A stretch of DNA of 64,000 nucleotides from Lutimaribacter pacificus (GCF_900142185.1 NZ_FQZZ01000002.1:1-64000), one strand, 5' to 3'. Numbered from the stretch's first letter, positions 27,855-37,450 are shown. A program made the numbers and translations. Notes: generated by a model not told the origin, from the sequence alone.

Positions 27855-28337
27855 TCAGAAATCGTGAACCCGCACGTTGCGCAGGATCTTTTGCAGCGTG
27901 CCGACAAGGGCACGCTGTTCATCGGCTGGAATGCCCTTGAACATCTGGGCATGGCTGTCCGCCATGTGCGGCCACAGCCGGTCATAGGCGGCGCGGCCCG
28001 CATCGGTCAGGTAGACGCGGGTGGCGCGGTTGTCGGTGCTGTCGGTTTCGCGCCGGATCAGATCCTCGCGCGCCAGACTGTCCAGCGCGCGCGACAGCGT
28101 CGACTGCTCGACCACCGCGTAAACCGCCAGCTCGCGGATCAATATACCGTCGACCACCGACAACACCGCCAGCGAGCGCATTTGCGGCGTGGTCAGCCCC
28201 AGCGCCGCCATCTCGTCGCGCAGGGAGGCGTTATACCGCCCCATGATGCGGTTCATCAGGTAGGGCGCGAAATTCTCAAGCCCCATGTCCCCAAGCCGCG
28301 GCGATGCCTCGGCGGTGATTTCGCGGTGTTCCGTCAT
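27855..28337 (-). CDS. MarR family regulator of the iorAB operon
   Basis: 160-residue winged-helix regulator with MarR features: LGLTTPQMRSLAVLS, the recognition helix around VVEQSTLSRALDSLAREDLI, and the wing ETDSTDNRATRVYLTDAGR. The start at 28337 follows AAGAGG; the open frame extends far upstream but without a signal. It heads an operon with iorA and iorB, which suggests control by an aromatic or indolic acid. The region between it and selU contains two overlapping palindromes that could be its operator. Confidence 0.87.
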   Translation of the reverse strand: MTEHREITAEASPRLGDMGLENFAPYLMNRIMGRYNASLRDEMAALGLTTPQMRSLAVLSVVDGILIRELAVYAVVEQSTLSRALDSLAREDLIRRETDSTDNRATRVYLTDAGRAAYDRLWPHMADSHAQMFKGIPADEQRALVGTLQKILRNVRVHDF

Positions 28338-28438
28338 GTACCCAACCTCTTGACCGGACTGTATGTGGACGTCTTGCGCCCTGCCTTTTGGCGGGCCTGG
28401 CGGCCCGTCGGTGCATCGGGGGCACAATATGGACAAAT

Positions 28439-28454
28439 AAATGCATTTGCAAAT
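28439..28454. promoter_or_regulatory. Overlapping AT-rich palindromes, candidate MarR operator
   Basis: AAATGCATTT (28439-28448) and ATTTGCAAAT (28445-28454) are each perfect 10-bp palindromes that share four bases. They stand out as AT-rich in a GC-rich genome, 102 bases before the marR start and 29 before selU. Size and sequence fit MarR-type sites, which often carry TTGCAA cores. Autorepression of marR-iorAB is the simplest reading. Confidence 0.5.
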
Positions 28455-28482
28455 ATTAATCGGCAATTGAGATCGGGTACGC

Positions 28483-29568
28483 ATGTCCCGTCTGGCCAAG
28501 GCGCGGGCGCTGTGGCATCTGGATTCCATGCCTGTTGCGCTTTCATCCCTGACCGATCTGGCCCACCTGCCGTTTGACGAGGTGATCGATGTGCGATCCC
28601 CCGCCGAATTCGCCGAGGACCATATCCCCGGAGCGATCAACCTGCCCGCGCTGGACAATGACGAGCGTGCGCTGGTCGGTACGATCTACAAGCAGGAAGA
28701 CCCGTTCAAGGCGCGCAAGGTGGGCGCCGCGCTGGTCGCCCGGAACGCGGCGCGGCACCTTCAGGGGCCGCTGGCCGACCGAACCGGCGGATGGCGCCCA
28801 CTGGTCTATTGCTGGCGGGGTGGGCAGCGATCGGGTTCCTTCACCTCGATCCTGCAGCAGATCGGCTGGCGTGCCGACGTGATCCAGGGCGGTTACAAAT
28901 CCTACCGGCGGCTGATTGTGCAGGCGCTTTACGGTGAAACAGTGCCGCATCGTATCGTTCTGATCGACGGCGGAACCGGCACGGCCAAGACCCGGATACT
29001 GGCGCTTCTCGATCAGGCCGGCGCCCAGGTGATCGACCTTGAAGGGATGGCGAACCACCGTGGCTCCCTCTTCGGGGCGGTGGGCGAGCAGCCGGCGCAA
29101 AAGATGTTTGAATCGCGTATTGCCATGGCACTGGCGCAATCCGATCCGGCCAAGGCCCTGTTCGTCGAGGCCGAAAGCAACAAGGTGGGTGACCTGCTGA
29201 TCCCGCCCGCCCTGTGGCACGCCATGCAGCGCGCCCCGCGCATCGCCCTGCGCGCGCCCGTGGCCGAGCGGGCGGCCTATCTGGTCCGCGCCTATGCGGA
29301 CGTGACTGAAGATGCCAACCGGCTGGCCGCCACGCTGGACGCTCTCAGGCCCTATCACGCTGCGAAGCGGATCGAGGACTGGCAGGCGCTTGCCGCCGAA
29401 CGCGCTTTTCAGGCGCTTGCCGCCGAGTTGATCGGGGCGCATTACGATCCCCGCTATCTGAAAAATGCCGGGGAGAGGGCGGAACATGAAACGCCCATCG
29501 ACCTGCCCGCGCTGGACGATGACAGCCTGCGCGCGGCCGTGGCGCGAATCCTGTCTATTGCAGGGTGA
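28483..29568 (+). CDS. selU: tRNA 2-selenouridine synthase
   Basis: 361-residue SelU/MnmH enzyme that replaces sulfur by selenium in 2-thiouridine at the wobble position of certain tRNAs, using selenophosphate. The N-terminal rhodanese domain holds catalytic C110 (VYCWRGGQRSG), and a P-loop (GGTGTAKT, 163-170) starts the C-terminal part. An in-frame ATG at 28528 is an alternative start; neither has a strong ribosome binding site. The 3' end overlaps selD tail-to-tail by 14 bases. No selA, selB or tRNA-Sec is in the window. Confidence 0.9.
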   Translation: MSRLAKARALWHLDSMPVALSSLTDLAHLPFDEVIDVRSPAEFAEDHIPGAINLPALDNDERALVGTIYKQEDPFKARKVGAALVARNAARHLQGPLADRTGGWRPLVYCWRGGQRSGSFTSILQQIGWRADVIQGGYKSYRRLIVQALYGETVPHRIVLIDGGTGTAKTRILALLDQAGAQVIDLEGMANHRGSLFGAVGEQPAQKMFESRIAMALAQSDPAKALFVEAESNKVGDLLIPPALWHAMQRAPRIALRAPVAERAAYLVRAYADVTEDANRLAATLDALRPYHAAKRIEDWQALAAERAFQALAAELIGAHYDPRYLKNAGERAEHETPIDLPALDDDSLRAAVARILSIAG

Positions 29569-31729
29569 TACCGGCCGGGCCGTCGCCCAACCTGCCGATC
29601 AGCGCCGCACGGTGCCCCCGATCCACCAGTTTCGCCACCAACCCTTCGGCCCGGTCCTCCGGCACCGCCGCCAGGAACCCTCCTGCCGTTTGCGGGTCGT
29701 GCAGCAGGCGTGCCTTGGGGCTGTCCGGGCCAAAGACCGGCGCGGCATCGCGGTTGGGCTGGAACAGGGTCGAATAATGCCCCTGCTCTGCCAGTTCCAC
29801 TGCGCCCTGATAGGTCGGGATGGCATCGAGGATCAGCGTGGCCGACACGCCCGATGCCCGGCAAATCGCCATCAAATGCCCGGCAAGCCCGAAACCGGTG
29901 ACATCGGTCATCGCATGCGCGCCGCCCAGAATTTCGGCGGCATCGCCCTGCGTGCGCGCCATTTCCTCCAGCATCGCCGCGACATGCCGCCCGTTCGCCG
30001 CACGCAGCATGTCGGCGGCCAGGATCGTGCCGCTGCCGATCGGCCGCGTCAGGATCAGCGTGTCGCCGGGACGGGCGCCTGCCACGGTGATCGGCGGGGC
30101 CTCGGCCAGTCCGGTGATCGAGAACCCGACCGTCAGTTCGCTGCCCATGGTGGAATGCCCGCCGACAATGGCCGCACCGGCGGCGGTAAAGACATCATTC
30201 GCCGCGCCCATGACCTCGTCCATCGTGCGGGCCTGCAACTCGGGCGACATGCGCGGCAGGATGACCTGCGCCAGCGCCGCCTGCGGCCGGGCGCCCATCG
30301 CCCAGATATCGCCAAGCGCGTGCACCGCCGCGATCCGCGCCATCAGCCAGGGATCGTCGATGAAGGCGCGCAGGTGATCGGTGGTGATGACCTGCCGCTG
30401 CCCCCCGACCTGCAACACCGCCGCATCGTCCCCCGGCCCGGTCAAGATGTCGCCGCGTGCCGGCATTTTCAGCCGTGTCAGAGCCTGTTTCAGAACATCG
30501 CTGCCCACCTTGGCCCCGCAACCGCCGCATAGCGGCTTGTCGTCCAGGATCGCCGCGACACCATCCGCCATCTGTTCGGGCCGCGCGGGCGGGGCCATCT
30601 GCGGCAGGTCATCGAGGCTTTGCATGAATTTCGTGTCGATCCGGTTCTTCCACCGCCACAGCAGCGGGCCTGCAACGGCAAAGCCCAGCTTTTCGGCCAG
30701 CGCCGATTTCCCGCCCAGCGAAATAAGCTTCAGATAGTCCCTTTGCGGCCTGAACCGGCGCAGCGGCCGGCCGGTCACCGCCGCGCGCAGGTTGTCATGC
30801 AGGACCGGCGCGGCGCGCACGGCGAAAACCCCCGCCTTGGGGCGGGGATGGGCGGCCATATGCGCGCAATCCCCGCAGGCGAACAGCGCCGGATTGCCCT
30901 GCACCTGCAGCGTTTCGTCGATATTGATGAACCCGTCTGTCAACGGCAGGTCGGTGTTTGACAGCCACGGGTGCGGATAGGCCCCCGCCGCCCCGACGAC
31001 CAGCGCGGCGGATACCGTGCCGCCATCCGGCAGGGTCACGCCCGCGTCGGTCACGGCCTCGACCCGCGTGTTGGCAAGAAAACGGATACCTTGCCTTGCC
31101 ATTTCTTTCTGCAGCTTGCGGCCCGTCGCGGGCGGAACGCCGGTGATGCCGCCGGTGCCTTCGATCACGGTGATCTCGGGCACCGCCCCGTCCTGCCGCA
31201 GCGCGTGGCCCATCGCCATCGACAGCTCGACCCCCGCAACACCGCCGCCGATCACGGCAACGGCGGGCAGGCTTTCGCCTTTCGCCACCCCGGCCCGAAA
31301 GCGCCGCCAGCGCTCGGAATAGAGATCGAGCGGCTTGGCGCCCGTCGCATGGTCGGCAAACCCCGGCAGACGGGGCATTTCGGCAGTAATGCCGATATCG
31401 ACCGAGGCAATGTCGTAGGCGACCGGGGGCCGCTTTTTCAGGTGAATCAGTCTCTTGTCACGGTCGATACCCACCGCCCGGTCGATGATGACGCGTGCAC
31501 CCGCGAACCGGGCCAGCCGCACCAGGTCGATCTCAAGCTCTTCACGGGTGTAATGGCCCGCGATATGGCCGGGCAGCATACCGGAATAGGGCGCGGTGGG
31601 GCCGGGGTTGATGACCGTCAGCCGCACGCCGGGCAGCGGGTCCATCCCCCATTTCCGCAGCACCAGCGCATGGGTGTGTCCGCCGCCGACCAGAACGATA
31701 TCGCGCGTCAGGGGGATGGGCATCTGCAT
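29555..31729 (-). CDS. selD: Selenide, water dikinase fused to an FAD oxidoreductase domain
   Basis: 724-residue fusion. Residues 1 to about 375 form a pyridine-nucleotide-disulfide oxidoreductase-like domain (VLVGGGHTHALVLRKWG, VIGGGVAGVELSM, FACGDCAHM). Residues from about 395 are SelD, with LCGGCGAKVG carrying C401, C404 and K407; C404 and K407 match the catalytic Cys17 and Lys20 of the E. coli enzyme, and the second Cys of that pair is Ala here. It makes selenophosphate from selenide and ATP; the N-terminal half may supply reduced selenium. It converges with selU, its evident user. Confidence 0.9.
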   Translation of the reverse strand: MQMPIPLTRDIVLVGGGHTHALVLRKWGMDPLPGVRLTVINPGPTAPYSGMLPGHIAGHYTREELEIDLVRLARFAGARVIIDRAVGIDRDKRLIHLKKRPPVAYDIASVDIGITAEMPRLPGFADHATGAKPLDLYSERWRRFRAGVAKGESLPAVAVIGGGVAGVELSMAMGHALRQDGAVPEITVIEGTGGITGVPPATGRKLQKEMARQGIRFLANTRVEAVTDAGVTLPDGGTVSAALVVGAAGAYPHPWLSNTDLPLTDGFINIDETLQVQGNPALFACGDCAHMAAHPRPKAGVFAVRAAPVLHDNLRAAVTGRPLRRFRPQRDYLKLISLGGKSALAEKLGFAVAGPLLWRWKNRIDTKFMQSLDDLPQMAPPARPEQMADGVAAILDDKPLCGGCGAKVGSDVLKQALTRLKMPARGDILTGPGDDAAVLQVGGQRQVITTDHLRAFIDDPWLMARIAAVHALGDIWAMGARPQAALAQVILPRMSPELQARTMDEVMGAANDVFTAAGAAIVGGHSTMGSELTVGFSITGLAEAPPITVAGARPGDTLILTRPIGSGTILAADMLRAANGRHVAAMLEEMARTQGDAAEILGGAHAMTDVTGFGLAGHLMAICRASGVSATLILDAIPTYQGAVELAEQGHYSTLFQPNRDAAPVFGPDSPKARLLHDPQTAGGFLAAVPEDRAEGLVAKLVDRGHRAALIGRLGDGPAGITLQ

Positions 31730-31827
31730 GGTCGGGCCTCCGGCTGATCCGAAACTGGTCTGTCACGCAGGCCCGGGCGCGGCAAGGCGCCCTGTTGTCA
31801 CAAGCGGGCCATCACCCTGAAAAGGCT

Positions 31828-33342
31828 CTATTCCGGCTGAAACAGGCCTTTGTATGCGTCGCGCAGCACGTTCTTTTGCACCTTGCCCATCGTATTGCGC
31901 GGCAGCGTGTCCACCACCACCAGGTCGCGGGGATGCTTGAACCGGGCAAGGCTGTCGCCAAGCCCGGCCATGATCGCGTCGCAATCGGGTTCTTCTCCGG
32001 GGCGGCGGGCCAGGATGCCCACCGGCGTTTCGCCGAAATCGGGATGCGACACGCCGATCACCGCGCTTTCCAGCACGCCGGGCGCCTGGTCCAGCACCAG
32101 TTCGATCTCCTTGGGATAGATGTTGTAGCCGCCGGAAATGATCAGATCCTTGCCGCGCCCCACGATGGTGACATAGCCATCCTTGTCGATCATCCCCAGG
32201 TCGCCGGTGATGAAGAACCCGTTTTCGCGCAACTCCTCGGCCGTCTTTTCCGGCATCTGCCAATAGCCCTTGAACACGTTGGGACCGCGCACCTCGATCG
32301 TGCCTATTTCACCCTGGGGCAGTTCGTTCCCGGCCTCATCGCAGACCTTCAGCTCGACACCCGGCAGCGGAAATCCCACGGTGCCGGCGCGGCGCTCACC
32401 CTCGTAGGGGTTCGAGGTGTTCATATTGGTTTCGGTCATGCCGTAACGCTCAAGGATGCGATGGCCCGTGCGCGCCTCGAACGCGCGGTGCGTTTCGGCC
32501 AGCAACGGGGCTGACCCGGAAATGAACAGCCGCATGTTCCGTGCCACATCGACGGTGAAATCGTCCCGATCCAGAAGGCGGGTGTAAAAGGTGGGCACGC
32601 CCATCATCGACGTGGCACGCGGCATGTCGCGGATCACCGCCCCGGCATCGAAACCGGGGTAAAAGATCATCTGCGCGCCCGTGAGCAGGCAGATATTCGT
32701 GGCCACGAACAGCCCGTGGGTGTGAAAGATCGGCAGCGCGTGCAGCAGAACGTCATCCGACGTGAAGCGCCAGTAATCGCTCAGCACCTGTGCATTCGAC
32801 AGCAGATTGTCCTGCGTCAGCATCGCGCCCTTCGACCGCCCCGTCGTTCCCGACGTATAAAGAAACGCCGCCAAATCGTCCTTTTGCCGTGGAACAGTCT
32901 CGAATTCCTCGGGGTTGCCCGCGGCCGCATCGGCAAAGCTGCCGCTGCCGTCGGCGTTCAGAACCTCCTGCCGCACGCCGGCCTTTTCGGTGACGGGTGC
33001 CAGCGCCCCGGCGTTCCTGCCATCGCAGAGAAATAGCCGTGCCCCGCTGTTCTCCAGGAAATAGGACACCTCGGCCGGCGTATAGGCGGTGTTGAGCGGC
33101 AGAAAGATCACGCCGGTCTGGGCGCAGGCGGCATAGACGGCCAGCGCCTCGGGCGACTTGCCGACCTGCACCGCCAGCCGGTCGCCCGGTTCCAGCCCGA
33201 ACCGCGCGATCTGATGGGCAAACCGCGCGGTCATGCGCAAAAAGGCATCGTGGGTCAGCGTGCCGCCATCGGGCAGATGCAGAAATACCGTGTCACGCCC
33301 TGCATGGCGGGCGAAAAGCGTGTCGTAAAGCGGATTGGCCAT
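31828..33342 (-). CDS. matB: Malonyl-CoA synthetase
   Basis: 504-residue adenylate-forming ligase that makes malonyl-CoA from malonate, ATP and CoA. It carries LYTSGTTGRSKGAML (161-175), the MatB-like stretch LFISGSAPLL, ERYGMTETNMNTSNPY, FITGDLGMID, and the C-terminal PRNTMGKVQKN lysine. The length agrees with MatB proteins of about 503 residues. The ATG at 33342 follows AGGGGAA. It is divergent from the DMT permease gene. A methylmalonate-specific relative is possible. Confidence 0.85.
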   Translation of the reverse strand: MANPLYDTLFARHAGRDTVFLHLPDGGTLTHDAFLRMTARFAHQIARFGLEPGDRLAVQVGKSPEALAVYAACAQTGVIFLPLNTAYTPAEVSYFLENSGARLFLCDGRNAGALAPVTEKAGVRQEVLNADGSGSFADAAAGNPEEFETVPRQKDDLAAFLYTSGTTGRSKGAMLTQDNLLSNAQVLSDYWRFTSDDVLLHALPIFHTHGLFVATNICLLTGAQMIFYPGFDAGAVIRDMPRATSMMGVPTFYTRLLDRDDFTVDVARNMRLFISGSAPLLAETHRAFEARTGHRILERYGMTETNMNTSNPYEGERRAGTVGFPLPGVELKVCDEAGNELPQGEIGTIEVRGPNVFKGYWQMPEKTAEELRENGFFITGDLGMIDKDGYVTIVGRGKDLIISGGYNIYPKEIELVLDQAPGVLESAVIGVSHPDFGETPVGILARRPGEEPDCDAIMAGLGDSLARFKHPRDLVVVDTLPRNTMGKVQKNVLRDAYKGLFQPE

Positions 33343-33425
33343 CTGGTTTCCCCTGCGTCTTTGGTGTTGTAGTGCCATAGGGTGCAGGGCCGGTCCAGCG
33401 GTCTTGCCTGTCCGGGGTTTTCGAC

Positions 33426-34349
33426 ATGCAGCCGATCAAGGGCATATTCTTCAAACTGGGGTCCGTCACGCTGTTCATCGTGATGTCCTCGCTGATCAAG
33501 GCCACGGCGGATCACGTGCCGCCGGGGCAGGCGGTATTCTTCCGGTCCTTTTTCGCCATTCCGGTGATCTTTGCCTGGCTGTGGATGCGGGGCGACCTGG
33601 CAACGGGGCTGCATGTGCAGTCACGCCTTGCGCATTTCTGGCGCGGTTTCGCGGGCACCTGCGCGATGGGGTTGATGTTTGCGGGGCTCGGTCTGCTGCC
33701 CTTGCCCGAGGTTACGGCGCTTGGATACGCCGCGCCGCTGCTGACGGTGATCTTCGCCGCGATGTTTTTGGGCGAGGATGTGCGCGCCTTCCGCCTTGCC
33801 TCGGTCGCGCTGGGCCTTGCGGGGGTTCTGATCGTGCTGTCGCCGCGCCTGACCGTCTTTTCCGGTGAACAGGTGGCAAGCACCGAGGCGCTGGGCGCGA
33901 TGCTGGTACTGATGGGCGCGGTCTGCGCGGCGCTGGCGCAGATCTACGTGCGCAAACTGGTGCAGAGCGAGCAGACATCGGCCATCGTGTTCTATTTCTC
34001 GCTGACTTCGACGGCGCTGTCGCTGCTGACCCTGCCCTTTGGCTGGGTCGTCCCCTCCCCTTGGGAGGCGGGCCTGCTGGTGCTGGCGGGGCTGCTGGGC
34101 GGCACCGGGCAGATCTTCCTGACCTCGGCCTATCGTTATGCCGATGCCAGCGTCGTGGCGCCGTTCGATTACGCCTCGATGCTGATGGCGATCCTGATCG
34201 GGTATTTCGTGTTTTCCGAAGTGCCGACGGTACAGATGCTGATCGGTGCGGGGCTGGTGGTCATGGCGGGTGTCGCGATCATCTGGCGCGAGCATGCGCT
34301 GGGATTGAAACGCGACAAGGCGCGGCAGGGCATGACCCCGCAAGGCTAG
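33426..34349 (+). CDS. DMT superfamily (EamA) transporter
   Basis: 307-residue protein with ten predicted transmembrane segments arranged as two EamA repeats (about 1-140 and 155-290), typical of drug/metabolite exporters of the RhaT/EamA group. Signatures include FFRSFFAIPVIFAWL and ALGYAAPLLTVIFAA. No clear ribosome binding site is seen in front of the ATG. It is divergent from matB by 83 bases and convergent with puuB. Substrate unknown; metabolite or amino acid efflux is common in the family. Confidence 0.82.
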   Translation: MQPIKGIFFKLGSVTLFIVMSSLIKATADHVPPGQAVFFRSFFAIPVIFAWLWMRGDLATGLHVQSRLAHFWRGFAGTCAMGLMFAGLGLLPLPEVTALGYAAPLLTVIFAAMFLGEDVRAFRLASVALGLAGVLIVLSPRLTVFSGEQVASTEALGAMLVLMGAVCAALAQIYVRKLVQSEQTSAIVFYFSLTSTALSLLTLPFGWVVPSPWEAGLLVLAGLLGGTGQIFLTSAYRYADASVVAPFDYASMLMAILIGYFVFSEVPTVQMLIGAGLVVMAGVAIIWREHALGLKRDKARQGMTPQG

Positions 34350-34374
34350 CGCGGGGCGCGGGTGGTGTGGCAGT

Positions 34375-34396
34375 GAGTATTTCAAGAACGATGAAG
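34375..34396 (+). repeat. Dispersed intergenic repeat, copy A
   Basis: GAGTATTT, three bases (CAA), then GAACGATGAAG. The same core occurs at four other places in this window (42064-42085, 42118-42139 inverted, 52904-52925 and 59555-59577). This copy lies between the convergent DMT transporter and puuB genes, directly before the puuB stop. Confidence 0.75.
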
Positions 34397-34397
34397 C

Positions 34398-35738
34398 TCA
34401 GGACAGCCGGTCCCTGATCGCGGCCATCGCATAGATTGCGGGCATGATCGCGCGGCGGAACTGTCCCAGCGGAAAGCGTTTGGCCGGGGCTTGCATGATC
34501 GCGGGATAGCGGCGTTCGGGTGTGCGCCCAAGCGCCAGATCGGCCAGCAGCGCGCCGGTATAGCTGCCCATCGCCACGCCGTTGCCGTGATAGGCGAAGC
34601 CGGCAAAGCTGTTCCGCAGGCCCGGAATCGGCCCGCAATACGGCACAAGGCCGGCCGACAGGCATACCATGCCCGACCAGTTATGCGGGCTTTCGACATG
34701 GGCCCAGGCGGGGAACATGGTTTCGAAATGCTGCCGCGTGGTGCGGATCGCGGCGGCATCGGCGCGGGGCGACGACATCAGCCCGCCCCGCCGCCCGAAC
34801 AGGAAACGGTTGTCGGGCATCAGGCGGAAATAGTGCAGCAACACCCGTGAATCGAACGCCATCTGCGCGCTGGTCCATCCCGCGGCCTGTGTCTCGGCCC
34901 CGGTCAGCGGGCGGGTGACCAGCACGTTCGATTGCGCCGGCATATAGCGCGCGGCCATCCAGCCCGGCACATCCTCGGAGCTGTAGCCGTTCGTCGCCAG
35001 GATCAGGCGACGGGCCAGTATGCGTCCGTTGGGCAGGGTCAGAGACTGGTTTTCACCCTCTTCCCCGATGCGAATGACCGGGCTTTGACCATGGATGCGG
35101 GCGCCTGCGGCCTCGGCCGACAGAAGAAGGCCGTTCAGGTATTTCCGGGGGTTCAGGGCAAAGCCCAGCGGCAGCGTGGCCCCGCCGTGAAACGGACCCG
35201 ACAGGCCCAACCGGTCGAGATCGCCCGCATCGTGCAGGGTCGGGGTTACGCCGTAATCGCGTGTCGCGTTGCCGGCCTCGGCCTCGATCCCGCGCATGGC
35301 TGCGGGGGAATGGGCCAGCAGGGTTTCGCCCCTTGAATGGGTGTCGGCGTCGATGCCGTGGCGGTTCAGCAGGTCGGCGACAAGGGCGATGGCATCGGCC
35401 TCGGTCCGGCGCCAGTCGGCGCGCGCGGCCTCGCCGAACTGGCGGCGGATCATGGCGTCGTCGGCCTTGGCCCCGCCAAGGCAGCAGAACCCGCCATTGC
35501 GCCCGGACGCGCCCCAGCCGGGATGCTGCGCGTCGACAACCACCACATCGGCCCCGGCCTGCGCCAGGTGCAGCGCGGCGGAAAGCCCTGTGAACCCGGC
35601 CCCGATCACCGCCACATCGGCGCGGATATCGCCGGTTGCGGATGGGCGCATCAGGGCGGAATCAGGCACTGTTTCGGCCCAATAATTGCCTGCCACGGGG
35701 GCAGGGCCATAGGCGTGGTCGCTGAAGATATGCCTCAT
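34398..35738 (-). CDS. puuB: FAD-dependent oxidoreductase, PuuB-like
   Basis: 446-residue flavoprotein of the DAO family with the dinucleotide loop VIGAGFTGLSAA (GAGFTG 46-51) and SGRNGGFC, the usual PuuB-type segment. PuuB oxidises gamma-glutamylputrescine; related enzymes oxidise other amines. The start is ATG 35738, overlapping the potI stop by four bases, so it is the last gene of potFGHI-puuB. No puuA glutamate ligase is in the window, so direct oxidation of putrescine or another polyamine remains possible. Confidence 0.78.
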   Translation of the reverse strand: MRHIFSDHAYGPAPVAGNYWAETVPDSALMRPSATGDIRADVAVIGAGFTGLSAALHLAQAGADVVVVDAQHPGWGASGRNGGFCCLGGAKADDAMIRRQFGEAARADWRRTEADAIALVADLLNRHGIDADTHSRGETLLAHSPAAMRGIEAEAGNATRDYGVTPTLHDAGDLDRLGLSGPFHGGATLPLGFALNPRKYLNGLLLSAEAAGARIHGQSPVIRIGEEGENQSLTLPNGRILARRLILATNGYSSEDVPGWMAARYMPAQSNVLVTRPLTGAETQAAGWTSAQMAFDSRVLLHYFRLMPDNRFLFGRRGGLMSSPRADAAAIRTTRQHFETMFPAWAHVESPHNWSGMVCLSAGLVPYCGPIPGLRNSFAGFAYHGNGVAMGSYTGALLADLALGRTPERRYPAIMQAPAKRFPLGQFRRAIMPAIYAMAAIRDRLS

Positions 35739-36553
35739 GCGGTGCGGGCGGCGGCCTGTTCGTCGCGCTGCTGCATCAGGGTGGCCCGTTTCGAGATGAC
35801 CGAGGCGGTGATGACCCCCACCGTCACGATGGCGATCATGATCGTGGACAGTGCGTTGATCTCGGGGCTGACGCCCAGCCGCACCGCCGAGAAGATCTTG
35901 ATCGGCAGGGTCGTGGCCGACGGCCCGGCGGTAAAGCTGGCGATCACCAGGTCGTCCAGCGACAGCGTAAAGGCCAGCAGCCAGCCCGAGATAACGGCCG
36001 GCGCGATGATCGGCAGCGTGACAAGGCGGAAGGATTCGAACGGCGTGCAGCCCAGATCCAGCGCCGCCTCTTCCAGCGAGCGGTCGAAACCGACCAGCCG
36101 CGAGGACACGACGACCGAGACATAGCACATCGAAAAGGTGGTATGCGCCAGGATGATGGTCAAAATCCCCCGGTCCAGCCCGATACCGATGAACAGCAGC
36201 AACAGCGACAGGCCGGTGATCACCTCGGGCATCACCAGCGGCGCATAGATCATGCCGGAAAACAGCGTGCGGCCATGAAACCGCCCCGCGCGCACCAGCA
36301 CATAGGCCGCCATCGTGCCGAGAACCGTCGCGATGGTCGAGGATGCGACAGCCACCTGAACCGTGACCCAGGCGGCATCCAGGAACGCCTCGTTACGGAG
36401 GAGTTCACCATACCATTTCGTGCTGAACCCCGCCCAGACCGTCACCAGCTTGGATTCATTGAAGCTGTAGATCACCAGGATCACCATCGGCAGGTACAGA
36501 AAGGCAAAGCCCAGCGTAAGGGAGGTGGCGTTGAACCAGGTCATGCGGCGCAT
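35735..36553 (-). CDS. potI: Polyamine ABC transporter permease PotI
   Basis: 272-residue inner-membrane permease with six predicted helices and the EAA loop EEAALDLGCTPFESFRLVTLP. Recognisable PotI stretches are KLVTVWAGFSTKWYGELL, APLVMPEVITGLSLLLLF and GWLLAFTLSLDDLVIASF. With PotH it forms the channel for putrescine uptake energised by PotG. It begins three bases after potH and overlaps puuB. Confidence 0.92.
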   Translation of the reverse strand: MRRMTWFNATSLTLGFAFLYLPMVILVIYSFNESKLVTVWAGFSTKWYGELLRNEAFLDAAWVTVQVAVASSTIATVLGTMAAYVLVRAGRFHGRTLFSGMIYAPLVMPEVITGLSLLLLFIGIGLDRGILTIILAHTTFSMCYVSVVVSSRLVGFDRSLEEAALDLGCTPFESFRLVTLPIIAPAVISGWLLAFTLSLDDLVIASFTAGPSATTLPIKIFSAVRLGVSPEINALSTIMIAIVTVGVITASVISKRATLMQQRDEQAAARTA

Positions 36554-36556
36554 GGC

Positions 36557-37447
36557 TTACCCCTCTCTCTCGCGTTGTTTCTGTTCGTTGCGCTGGAACA
36601 GGATGATCGGGATGATCAGGATCAGCAGCAACAGGACCGCCACGGCGCTGGCCACCGGCCAGTCGCGGTTGTTGAAGAATTCCTCCCACAGCACCTTGCC
36701 GATCATCAGCGTGCCCGACCCGCCCAGCAGCGACGGGATCACGAATTCGCCTATGACGGGGATGAAGACAAGGAAACAGCCCGCGATGATGCCCTGTTTC
36801 GACAGCGGGATGGTGACCAGCCAGAACGCCGACAGGCGCGAACAGCCCAGATCCTCGGCCGCCTCCAGTAGCGAACCGTCCAGCTTTTCCAGCGTCGCAT
36901 AGATCGGCAGGATCATGAAGGGCAGATAGGTATAGACGATGCCGATATAGACCGCGGTATTGGTGTTCAGGATCGTCAGCGGCTGGTCGATCAGGCCGAT
37001 CCATGACAGGAACTGGTTCAGCACGCCCTCGGACGACAGGATGCCCATCCAGGAATAGACGCGGATCAGGAAACTGGTCCAGAACGGCAGGATCACCAGC
37101 ATCATCAGCGTGGGCCGCCACTGGTCGGGCGCCATCGCCATGCCATAGGCGATGGGATAGCCCACCAGCAGCGTCAGCAGGGTCGATATCGCGGCGATTT
37201 GCAGCGAGCTGAGATATGCCTTCCAGTAAAGGTCATCCTCGGTCAGGAACCGGAAATTCTCGAAATCGAGCTCGGCAAAGAACGCCTTTATGCCGACCCA
37301 GCCCTCGGACAGGTCCAGCGTGGGCAGGTAGGGCGGGATGGCCAGCGCGGTGTCCGACAGGCTGATTTTCAGCACGATCAGGAACGGGATCAGGAACAGC
37401 GCCAGCAGCCACAGATACGGCACCGATATGAGGACCAGCCGCCGCAT
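36557..37447 (-). CDS. potH: Polyamine ABC transporter permease PotH
   Basis: 296-residue permease, partner of PotI. It shows the N-terminal membrane anchor (SVPYLWLLALFLIPFLIVLKISLSD), ILPFWTSFLIRVYSWMGIL, and the EAA loop EAAEDLGCSRLSAFWLVTIPLS. The sequence is rich in segments typical of PotH of Pseudomonas and E. coli. It lies three bases from both its neighbours, potG and potI. Confidence 0.92.
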   Translation of the reverse strand: MRRLVLISVPYLWLLALFLIPFLIVLKISLSDTALAIPPYLPTLDLSEGWVGIKAFFAELDFENFRFLTEDDLYWKAYLSSLQIAAISTLLTLLVGYPIAYGMAMAPDQWRPTLMMLVILPFWTSFLIRVYSWMGILSSEGVLNQFLSWIGLIDQPLTILNTNTAVYIGIVYTYLPFMILPIYATLEKLDGSLLEAAEDLGCSRLSAFWLVTIPLSKQGIIAGCFLVFIPVIGEFVIPSLLGGSGTLMIGKVLWEEFFNNRDWPVASAVAVLLLLILIIPIILFQRNEQKQREREG

Positions 37448-37450
37448 CCG

